From: Salibaculum halophilum
Lineage (GTDB): Bacteria; Pseudomonadota; Alphaproteobacteria; Rhodobacterales; Rhodobacteraceae
Assembly: GCF_002094885.1 (NCBI RefSeq)
Contig: NZ_MSIT01000006.1
Coordinates: forward strand, 150,962 to 214,961
DNA length: 64,000 nt
Direction: 5' to 3'
Of the stretch, positions 42,147 through 49,669 are shown one piece after another. The position numbers and the translations under genes were made by a program. The notes beneath the pieces are model-generated. The model ran no database searches. It had not been told where the DNA came from and saw only the letters and a list, made by a program, of their open reading frames with translations. Each line of letters starts with the position of its first letter. Positions within the stretch are counted from its first letter, which is position 1.

Positions 42147-43700
42147 ATGCCGCTATTGCACTGGTTGACGAGGGACGAGGACCTGCGCGCGGCGGACCGG
42201 GTGCCCTATCGGCTGCTGGACGCGGTGCCCGACCTGAGCCATGGGCACGGCGATGAGGGCCTGCTGGTGCAGGGCGACAACCTGGAGGCGCTCAAGGCGC
42301 TGCTGCCCTTCTACGCGGGGCGGGTGAAATGCATCTACATCGACCCGCCCTACAACACGCGGTCGGCCTTCGAGCATTACGACGACAGCCTGGAGCACGC
42401 CAAATGGCTGGCCATGGTGGTGCCGCGGCTGATGCTGCTGCGCGAGTTCCTGTCCGAGGATGGCTCGATCTGGGTGTCGATCGACGACAACGAGGGGCAT
42501 TACCTCAAAGTGGTGATGGACGAGATATTCGGGCGGCGGAATTTCATTGGTAATGTTGTGTGGCAAAAGAAATATGCGCCCGCCAACGATACATTATGGC
42601 TTAGCGAAAGTCATGATCACATTCACGTCTACGCAAAATCAAAGGCTACTTGGCGGCCAGAGCAATTGCCGCGCCCGGAAAAATCTCTTTCAGTATATAA
42701 AAATCCTGACAGCGATCCGCGAGGCGATTGGCGCGCCGATAATTATACCTGCGCAAAAAATGCCGACGAGCGCCCTAACCTATACTATCCAATTACTAAT
42801 CCGAACACTGGCGAAGTTGTCTGGCCAAAGCGGACACGCGTTTGGGGATATGGCCCTGAGGCGCATGCAGAGCACGTTGCTCAAGACCTTATTTATTGGG
42901 GAAAAGACGGAAAAGCAAAAGTTCCCTCACTTAAACGCTTCCTATCATCACTTAAGAACAAGGGTATAAAGGCGCAGACCCTTTGGACATGGGAAGAGGC
43001 AGGTCACAACCAAGATGGCCGGAAGCATCAGCTTGAACTTTTGAAAGAGGAGCCTTTTGCCGCCCCCAAACCTGAACGCCTCCTCCAACGCATCCTCCAC
43101 ATCGCCACCAACCCCGGCGACCTTGTGCTCGACAGTTTCCTCGGCTCCGGCACCACGGCGGCCGTGGCGCACAAGATGGGCCGCCGCTGGATCGGGGTGG
43201 AAATGGGCGCGCATGCCCGCAGCCATTGCGCCCTGCGCCTGCAAAAGGTCATCGCGGGCGAACAGGGCGGCATCTCGCAGGATGTCGGCTGGGAGGGCGG
43301 CGGCGGCTTTCGCTTCTGCACCCTCGGGCAGGCGGTGTTCGACGCCGAGGGCCGGATCGACCCCGCCATCCGCTTTGCCGACCTCGCCCGCCACATCTGG
43401 TTTTCCGAGACGCGCCAGCCCATGACCGAGGTGCCCACCGGCCCGCTGCTGGGCGTGCAGGACGCGCGCGCGGTGGCCCTGCTTTACAACGGCATCCTGA
43501 GGGACCGCAGCGCGCAGGGCGGCAATGTCCTGACCCGCGCGGTGCTGCGCCTGATCCGCGATGACCTCGCAGCGGCCGCGCCGGGGTTCGCGGGCGATCT
43601 GGTGGTCTATGGCGCCGCCTGCCGCCTGTCGGAGGCCACGCTCAAGGAGCAGGGCATCCTGTTCCGCCAGACCCCCTATGATATCTCGGCGCGGGTGTGA
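42147..43700 (+). CDS. mod: Type III restriction-modification methyltransferase (Mod)
   Basis: A 517-residue N6-adenine/N4-cytosine methyltransferase, beta class. Motif IV DPPYNT lies at about residues 66-71, and motif I DSFLGSGTT lies later at about 328-336. The stretch between, about residues 132-302, is the target-recognition domain. Bases about 42541-43055 are much AT-richer than both flanks (28 of 60 G/C in 42661-42720). The C-terminal third returns to high GC. Together with res it forms a Type III system; Mod alone both recognises and methylates. The stop overlaps a possible GTG start of res. Confidence 0.93.
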   Translation: MPLLHWLTRDEDLRAADRVPYRLLDAVPDLSHGHGDEGLLVQGDNLEALKALLPFYAGRVKCIYIDPPYNTRSAFEHYDDSLEHAKWLAMVVPRLMLLREFLSEDGSIWVSIDDNEGHYLKVVMDEIFGRRNFIGNVVWQKKYAPANDTLWLSESHDHIHVYAKSKATWRPEQLPRPEKSLSVYKNPDSDPRGDWRADNYTCAKNADERPNLYYPITNPNTGEVVWPKRTRVWGYGPEAHAEHVAQDLIYWGKDGKAKVPSLKRFLSSLKNKGIKAQTLWTWEEAGHNQDGRKHQLELLKEEPFAAPKPERLLQRILHIATNPGDLVLDSFLGSGTTAAVAHKMGRRWIGVEMGAHARSHCALRLQKVIAGEQGGISQDVGWEGGGGFRFCTLGQAVFDAEGRIDPAIRFADLARHIWFSETRQPMTEVPTGPLLGVQDARAVALLYNGILRDRSAQGGNVLTRAVLRLIRDDLAAAAPGFAGDLVVYGAACRLSEATLKEQGILFRQTPYDISARV

Positions 43701-43702
43701 CC

Positions 43703-46387
43703 ATGCAGCTCAAGACATACCAGCAGGACACGCTCGAGACGCTCGACGCCTTTCTCGCCCGCGCCATGGCCAGCGGCCCGGCCGAGGCGTTTGGGCACGT
43801 GGTGGACGCGCAGGACAAGCTGGCCCGCCTCGAGGGCCGCACGCCGGAGCCGCGGACCTACCAGCCGCTGCAGGGGCTGCCCGATGTGCCGTATGTCTGC
43901 CTGCGCCTGCCCACCGGCGGCGGCAAGACCCTGCTGGCCGCCGAGACGATCCGTCTGGCCACCCGCAGCTATCTGCGCCGGACATGGCCGCTGACGCTGT
44001 GGTTCGTGCCCTCGGACGCGATCAAGACCCAGACGCTGGAGGCGCTCAAGGACCGGACGCACCCCTACCGCCGCCGACTGGACGAAAGTTTCGGCGGCCA
44101 TGTGCGCGTCTTCGACATCACCGAGTTCGAGATGCTGCGCCCGCAGGACCTGGCGCGGTCGGCCTGTGTCGTGGTCTCGACCATCCAGGCGTTCCGGGTG
44201 TCGAACACCACCGGCCGCAAGGTCTATTCCCATCACGAGGAGCTGGAGCCGCATTTCGCCGGCGTGCCGACCGCGGGGATGGAGGTCGTCTCGGCCGAGG
44301 AGGCGGCCGAGAGCGACATGCCGACCGAGGGGGCGGTGAAGTTTTCCTTTGCCAACTTGCTCTATCACCAGCGGCCCCTGATGATCGTGGACGAGGCGCA
44401 CAACGCCGTCTCGGGCCTGACGCGCGAGGTGCAGGGCCGCATCCGCCCGGCGGCGATCGTGGAATTCACCGCCACCCCGCGCGGGCGCAACAACATCCTG
44501 CATTCGGTCACGGCGCGCGCGCTCAAGGACGCGGAGATGATCAAGCTGCCCATCCGCGTGCGGCCGCATGACGACTGGCGCGAGGCGGTCACGGGCGCCG
44601 TTGCGACGCGCAACATGCTCGAGGACAAGGCCAAGCGCGACCGCGACCATATCCGGCCCGTGGTGCTCTATCAGGCGCAGGCGCGGACCGGGCATCCGAC
44701 GGTGGCCGAGTTGAAGACATACCTGATCGAGGAAAAGCTGATCCCCGAGGGCCGGATCAGGATCGCCACCGGGGAACAGCGCGAGCTGGACGGCGTCAAC
44801 CTGCGCGACCCGGCGGAGCAGACCCGCCACGTGATCACCGTGGATGCCCTGAAGGAGGGCTGGGATTGCCCCTCGGCCTATGTGCTCTGCGCGACCCAAC
44901 GGCTGCAAAGCCGGGGCGCTGTCGAGCAGCTGCTGGGCCGGGTCCTGCGCATGCCCTATGCGGCACGGCGCAAGGATGCGGCCCTGAACTGCGCCTATGC
45001 GCATGTCTCCGAGCCGTCGTTCCGCGAGGCGGCACAGGCGCTGACCGACAAGCTGATCGACATGGGCTTCACCGACGAGGAAGTGCGCGAGTCGCTCAAG
45101 CCGCGGGGCGTCGAGGCCGATGACCAGGGGCAGTTGTTCGACCCCGATCCGGTGCGCCCCAAGCCCGTCTTGCAGGTCACCGTGCCCGACAGCGACGCCG
45201 TGCGCGCGCGGCTCAACGAAATGCAGGACGCTGGTGTTGAGTATATCCCCCGCGATAACGGCACCCTGACCGTCGGCGTGAAAGGCGAGGTGACCGACGC
45301 GGTGGTTGCGTCAGTGCGGGACATCACCCCCGACGCGGAGCGCCAGCATTTCGACGCGCAGCTTGAAAAGCATCGCGCCAGCGTGGAGGCCAGCCGCACG
45401 CTGGCCCAGAAGGGCCATGTGATCGAGGTCCCCCGGTTGTTGGTTGAGATGGAGGGCGAGACCTTCCCCGCCGAAACCGACGCGATCATGGAACGCGTCG
45501 ACTGGTCGCTGGATCGGTTCCCCGCGCGGCTGACCGAGCAGGAGCTCAGCTTTCACCAGTCGCAGGATGTCGTCGAGATCGACCTTGATGGTGAAAAACT
45601 GGTTTATACCCGCACGACAGAAGAGCAACCGGTGCTGTCGGGGCTGACGTCTCCGTCGGGCGCAGACCTCGAGGCATCGCTGGTGCAATGGCTGGAGCGT
45701 GAGTGCCGGGTGCCGGACATACCGCAGGCCGAGATGCTGCCCTGGATCGCCGCCGTGGTGGCCGATCTGGTCACGACCAGGGAGATCAGCATCCGCACCC
45801 TGATCGACTGGCAGCATCAGATCGCCGCGCGTATCCGGTGGAAAATCCAGGCGATCCGGGACGCTGAACGCTTCCGCGCGCATCAAATCGCGCTGTTCGA
45901 CGCGGGGGCGAAACCGACCTGGTCGGAAAGCCGCCTGGTCCGGTTCGATGATACGATTTACCAGACTGTGCCGACTCAGCCGATCGGCGCGCTCCGGTTC
46001 AAGCGGCATCTGCTCGGCGCCGACCGTGCGCCCCTTATCGATGGCGATCTGAACGGAGAAGAATTCCAGTGCGCCTGGAGCCTCGACAGCCTCGATGAGG
46101 TCGAGGTCTGGGTGCGCAACGTCGCCCGGCACCCGGACTCGTTTTCGCTGCCCCGTGTCGGCCGCCGTTTCTTCCCGGACTTTGTCGCCAAGATAATAGA
46201 TGGTCGGCTGTTCGTGGTGGAGTACAAGGGCGAACACCTGATCGGCGCCCCGGAGGCGCGCGAAAAGGACGCCATCGGGAGGATATGGGCGCGCACTACG
46301 GGGAATGTGTTCCTAATGGTGCGCAATATCGCGCACGGTGCGGGAATGGAGGACCAGATGAGAGCGGCCCTTGCGAGACAGGATTGA
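43703..46387 (+). CDS. res: Type III restriction enzyme (Res), helicase-nuclease
   Basis: An 894-residue superfamily 2 protein. Walker A PTGGGKTLLAAE (about residues 70-81), DEAH box MIVDEAHN (about 228), EFTATPRG and the conserved helicase motif QLLGRVLRMPY are present. Near the C-terminus FPDFVAKIIDGRLFVVEYKGE (about 822-842) is the PD...ExK nuclease. The enzyme needs two inversely oriented sites and ATP for cutting in known systems. ATG 43703 is used; GTG 43697 overlapping the mod stop is an alternative. Confidence 0.93.
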   Translation: MQLKTYQQDTLETLDAFLARAMASGPAEAFGHVVDAQDKLARLEGRTPEPRTYQPLQGLPDVPYVCLRLPTGGGKTLLAAETIRLATRSYLRRTWPLTLWFVPSDAIKTQTLEALKDRTHPYRRRLDESFGGHVRVFDITEFEMLRPQDLARSACVVVSTIQAFRVSNTTGRKVYSHHEELEPHFAGVPTAGMEVVSAEEAAESDMPTEGAVKFSFANLLYHQRPLMIVDEAHNAVSGLTREVQGRIRPAAIVEFTATPRGRNNILHSVTARALKDAEMIKLPIRVRPHDDWREAVTGAVATRNMLEDKAKRDRDHIRPVVLYQAQARTGHPTVAELKTYLIEEKLIPEGRIRIATGEQRELDGVNLRDPAEQTRHVITVDALKEGWDCPSAYVLCATQRLQSRGAVEQLLGRVLRMPYAARRKDAALNCAYAHVSEPSFREAAQALTDKLIDMGFTDEEVRESLKPRGVEADDQGQLFDPDPVRPKPVLQVTVPDSDAVRARLNEMQDAGVEYIPRDNGTLTVGVKGEVTDAVVASVRDITPDAERQHFDAQLEKHRASVEASRTLAQKGHVIEVPRLLVEMEGETFPAETDAIMERVDWSLDRFPARLTEQELSFHQSQDVVEIDLDGEKLVYTRTTEEQPVLSGLTSPSGADLEASLVQWLERECRVPDIPQAEMLPWIAAVVADLVTTREISIRTLIDWQHQIAARIRWKIQAIRDAERFRAHQIALFDAGAKPTWSESRLVRFDDTIYQTVPTQPIGALRFKRHLLGADRAPLIDGDLNGEEFQCAWSLDSLDEVEVWVRNVARHPDSFSLPRVGRRFFPDFVAKIIDGRLFVVEYKGEHLIGAPEAREKDAIGRIWARTTGNVFLMVRNIAHGAGMEDQMRAALARQD

Positions 46388-46546
46388 GAACGGCGGTGCA
46401 AAAGCCGCCACGCCGGCATGCCGGGGCGTGAAGCCGCGGAAGGGGAGGTGGAAGAAAAGAACCCGGGTGTCTTACGGGCTGTGATTGACCGGCGGGGCTA
46501 CGCTCGTCAATCGGGGAGAAGGCCTGAGCCGTACCTAAGCATGAAC

Positions 46547-46571
46547 GCCGCTCCTGCCGGAGCGGCATTTT
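46547..46571 (+). terminator. Terminator hairpin downstream of res
   Basis: Eight-base stem GCCGCTCC/GGAGCGGC with a TGCC loop followed by ATTTT, 160 bases after the res stop. Confidence 0.6.
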
Positions 46572-46633
46572 GCACTTCCTTATTTTTCAATGGGTTACGC
46601 GACAGTAGAAGAAAACAGGGGGTACGAGGGGGA

Positions 46634-46669
46634 AAAATCCCCCATATTGGAAAAAGTATGGGGGATTTT
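46634..46669. repeat. 13-base perfect inverted repeat
   Basis: AAAATCCCCCATA, ten bases, TATGGGGGATTTT: a perfect palindrome with a short spacer. The left arm also pairs with GGGGGA at 46628-46633, so two alternative hairpins are possible. It lies between the Type III genes and the probable transposon end and may be a terminator or a boundary structure. Confidence 0.7.
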
Positions 46670-46681
46670 ACAGTACACATC

Positions 46682-46794
46682 TGTCGGACACCTGAATTAT
46701 TGTCCATTTGCCCCATCATAAGGCATTGTTTTTATTGAATTGCCCCTCACAGGCGGCGGCCGTTCTGACCATGAAACACAGCATTCTTGACCAT
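46682..46794. repeat. Candidate left end of Tn7-like element with repeated motif
   Basis: The run begins TGTCGGACACC, giving the TGT terminus expected of TniA/TnsB elements. Inside are three copies of a TTnTTGnCCAT-type motif, all in one direction: TTATTGTCCAT (46697-46707), TTCTGACCAT (46763-46772) and TTCTTGACCAT (46784-46794). Arrays of short repeats near the ends are transposase-binding sites in this group. No 5-base target duplication was identified. Confidence 0.45.
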
Positions 46795-46803
46795 CGATTT
46801 TCC

Positions 46804-46830
46804 CAAAAAAATGCCGCCCGAAGGCGGCAT
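46804..46830 (-). terminator. tniQ terminator
   Basis: On the minus strand an eight-base stem ATGCCGCC/GGCGGCAT with a TTCG loop is followed by seven T. It lies 22 bases after the tniQ stop. Confidence 0.85.
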
Positions 46831-46851
46831 GATCAACAGGTTAGGAGGGGT

Positions 46852-48687
46852 TCAGACGGTCAGGGCCTCCGGCAGGTCCGACCGCCGGTAAATCGTCGCC
46901 CCGATTCTGCGGGGATCGAAGATCGGTGGAACGCGGTGCTCCTTGATGATCCGATCGACCGTCCCTGATTTCAGTCCGGTTTCGAGCGACAGACGTTTCT
47001 TGATCGCGAAGGTTCGACGGAACGCGGCCATCGCCTCGGGACCAATCCACGGGTCCGACCCTTGCCCGTCGGATTGCAGCAGCGGCGCGCCGTCGTCGTC
47101 CGCGATGAGCCGTCGTCCGGCCGTGGGTGACACCCCGAGCATCATGAAGGCGAGCGAGGCGCGCATGCCGGGGCGCGGCGTCTCGACCAGGCGCTTGATT
47201 TCCGTCGGATCGACGAGGACCGCCGCGAAGCCCTCCGCGTTCTGCAGCCGGCGGGCCCGCGTCAGGTGCCCTGCGAACAGAAGCTCGAGGATCCGGGTGA
47301 GACGCAGGCGCGTCTTTTCGGCCGCCTTGGCCAACGGGACGAGCTGATCGGAGGGTACCTCGACCGGCGCGACGTCGCGCTCGAGCCGCGCGCGCAGGGC
47401 GTCGATATCGGCCCCCTCGACCGCCTTGCCCCATTTGCTGACCAGCAGCGCCTGGTCCTGGACCCGCCGCAGAAGCCCGAGGTCCAGCAAGGCCGCCACC
47501 AGCGGGCGCGACGCACCGAGGATAGCGGGCAGCTGGGTGACGGGGACCGCGTTTTTCAGGCGGTGGACGACGGGATCGACCTCGGCGTGGCGCACGATGA
47601 TATGGCCGCAAGGATCATGCTGCCGGCTGACCGGCACAACGCCCTTGGCGACCAGGATGTTGCGCAGCGTGAGCGGATGCAGCCCCTCGGCGGCCGCGAC
47701 GCTTGCAACGGTGCCGACCCGCGGCTCGGTGACCGGCGTGCCCAGAACGACATGCCCGCGGGTCACCGGGACGGTGTCGAGGATGTGCGCGCGCAGGATA
47801 TCCCGGATGGGCCCGGGATCCCGGGCGAGCCGGCTGGCCGAGAGCCAGCTGAACAGCATGCCGTAACATCCGCGCGGGCGCGCGATGCCGCGGCTGCGCG
47901 GGCCCGTCTCCATCAGCTCGGACAAGGCCGCGCGGATCGCCGTCTCGCCCCCGGCGGTGACGTCCCAGCCCGCGCGCCCGGCGGCATCCCACATCTGCCC
48001 GGTCATCTCGGCGGCCTTGCGGTCCGGTCCGAAGGTGAGGACAGCGCCCAGCATCTCGGTCGCCCGCACGGCCTGCTCGATCCCCTGCGCATCGAGCCAG
48101 TCCGGCCCGGAGCGCCCCGCGAGGCGGTCCAGCACCCAGTCCTGCAGGGGCGATGGCGCACGCTGCGTCTGCGCCGCCGCCAAGCTGTCGAGCGCCGCTT
48201 CATCCTGCGGCACGATTACCTGCAGTTCGTGGGCGATGTCGTCCCACGTGCCGCTGCGCGCCTCGACGAGGGCAAGCTTGTGACGCGCGCAGGTCCGCAC
48301 CGGCGCAAGACGCCATGCGAGCCTGTGCCGAAGCCCCGCGCCGGGACGCGGCTCCGACGCGCGGTCCTCCTTCACGCAAAGCGGGCAATACCGGGTCACC
48401 GGCCCGGTGGTGAACGCCACCGAGATATCCTCATCCCGCAGGCGATACCGGCGCTTGCCGGTGGCCGCGATGGTATTGCGCTGAACAGGTGCGGGGTCCT
48501 GCCCCGCGATCTCGCACATCCGCAGAACCGTGTCCCGCTCGCCGGAGGCCAGCGCGGACAGGCGCAGGTCGAAATCATTCAGGAACGGGGCGAGGCGCCC
48601 GCCGGTGTGGAAGGCCGCCTGCCGGGCCGCCCAGGACAGCGGGGTCTCGTCAGATGCGAACGGCAGGACGGGAAACAGAGGTCTCAT
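46852..48687 (-). CDS. tniQ: TniQ family target-selection protein
   Basis: A 611-residue protein. The N-terminal PLFPVLPFASDETPLSWAARQAAFHTG is typical of TniQ/TnsD. A zinc-binding region has CPLC (about residues 97-100) and CARH (about 127-130). C-terminal parts hold helix-turn-helix-like segments (SVAAAEGLHPLTLRNILVAKGV; LSLETGLKSGTVDRIIKEHRVP) that could read a specific DNA target, as TnsD does for attTn7. The length is nearer to TnsD than to the short TniQ of CRISPR-linked elements, which suggests self-contained target choice. The start at 48687 overlaps the tniB stop by four bases. Confidence 0.88.
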   Translation of the reverse strand: MRPLFPVLPFASDETPLSWAARQAAFHTGGRLAPFLNDFDLRLSALASGERDTVLRMCEIAGQDPAPVQRNTIAATGKRRYRLRDEDISVAFTTGPVTRYCPLCVKEDRASEPRPGAGLRHRLAWRLAPVRTCARHKLALVEARSGTWDDIAHELQVIVPQDEAALDSLAAAQTQRAPSPLQDWVLDRLAGRSGPDWLDAQGIEQAVRATEMLGAVLTFGPDRKAAEMTGQMWDAAGRAGWDVTAGGETAIRAALSELMETGPRSRGIARPRGCYGMLFSWLSASRLARDPGPIRDILRAHILDTVPVTRGHVVLGTPVTEPRVGTVASVAAAEGLHPLTLRNILVAKGVVPVSRQHDPCGHIIVRHAEVDPVVHRLKNAVPVTQLPAILGASRPLVAALLDLGLLRRVQDQALLVSKWGKAVEGADIDALRARLERDVAPVEVPSDQLVPLAKAAEKTRLRLTRILELLFAGHLTRARRLQNAEGFAAVLVDPTEIKRLVETPRPGMRASLAFMMLGVSPTAGRRLIADDDGAPLLQSDGQGSDPWIGPEAMAAFRRTFAIKKRLSLETGLKSGTVDRIIKEHRVPPIFDPRRIGATIYRRSDLPEALTV

Positions 48688-49667
48688 GCCCGCGCCCTCC
48701 GGTTTGCGCCGCCGCGCTTTCGCGTCGGCGCAGCCGCCTCGACCTCCTCGGCCGGATCGGGATCGATCAGCCACCACCGGTCCACCCAGAACACGTTCTC
48801 CGTGGCCGGAGCGCCCTCGGCCATGGCCCAGACCTCCGCGAAATGATCAAGCCCGAGATGGCCCTCCTCGGCGAGAAGGGCGGTTTCGATGGCGTTGATG
48901 ATCATCTCGATGGCCCGGCCGAACCGGTAGCGCGATGCGTGGAACAGCCGGCCGATCACATCCCCCTCGACGGGCGGGGTCAGCCCGACGCGGCTGCAGA
49001 ACGCGCCGGTCAGATCACGGAACGCCTCGCCGTCGCGCTCCACGGTCAGCGGGGACCAGCGCATGACCGAGAACCGCCGCTGGACCTGCGGATCGGTCCG
49101 GATCACGCGCCAGAGGTCCTCGGTGCCCGACAGGATCACCACGACGGCATCATCCCCAAGCATCAGGGTCTTGATGGCGCGCAGGATCAGGTTGCGGTCG
49201 GCGCAGAACAGGTCATGCGCCTCGTCGAGCCAGAGCACCACGATGCCCAGCAGGCTCAGCCGCTCGCGCAGGAGCTGCCACAGGGACCAGGCTTCCATGC
49301 GCTTGGGCGTGCCGGTGTAGCCGGTCTGCTCGAGCAGGGCGAGCGTCACGCTCTTGAACGTGGCCGGGCTCGGCACCGAGCAGCTCAGATAAAGCGGCTG
49401 GCCGAAGTCACCTTCGGCCAGCCCGGTCTGTTTCGCGAGCGCGTGATCCACCAGGCAGGACTTGCCGCTGCCCGGCTCCCCGATATGCAGGATGCCGCGC
49501 GTCTCACCCGTCCGGGTGAACTTGCACGGCTCGGGACGCAGGGTGCCCTCGGCGTCGCGCTTGAGCAGCCGCCGGAGGTGGGACGCGAATTCCGCGTCCC
49601 GTTCCGAGCCCACATACATGTTGCGCAGGGTTTCGACCTGCCGGTCAATGGCCTCATGGTCGGGCAT
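48684..49667 (-). CDS. tniB: TniB-type AAA+ transposition regulator
   Basis: A 327-residue ATPase like TniB/TnsC. Walker A is GEPGSGKSCLV (about residues 58-68), Walker B VVLWLDEAHDLF (about 137-148), and sensor-1 VVILSGTEDLW. In this group the ATP-bound filament picks target DNA, recruits the transposase and receives signals from TniQ. The ATG lies two bases after the tniA stop, and the stop overlaps the tniQ start. Confidence 0.92.
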   Translation of the reverse strand: MPDHEAIDRQVETLRNMYVGSERDAEFASHLRRLLKRDAEGTLRPEPCKFTRTGETRGILHIGEPGSGKSCLVDHALAKQTGLAEGDFGQPLYLSCSVPSPATFKSVTLALLEQTGYTGTPKRMEAWSLWQLLRERLSLLGIVVLWLDEAHDLFCADRNLILRAIKTLMLGDDAVVVILSGTEDLWRVIRTDPQVQRRFSVMRWSPLTVERDGEAFRDLTGAFCSRVGLTPPVEGDVIGRLFHASRYRFGRAIEMIINAIETALLAEEGHLGLDHFAEVWAMAEGAPATENVFWVDRWWLIDPDPAEEVEAAAPTRKRGGANRRARA

Positions 49668-49669
49668 GA

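Larger units (their letters stand above)
46388..46851. other. Gene-free boundary region, 464 bases
   Basis: It begins with GC-rich hairpin-like sequence after res and becomes AT-rich from about 46570. It contains two hairpins, the probable left end of the transposon and the tniQ terminator, each listed apart. No protein-coding ORF here has a plausible start signal. Confidence 0.7.

Noticed and set aside
46418..46738. ORF of 106 codons between res and the transposon
   Set aside because: It spans a terminator and two hairpins, lacks a ribosome-binding site and resembles no protein.
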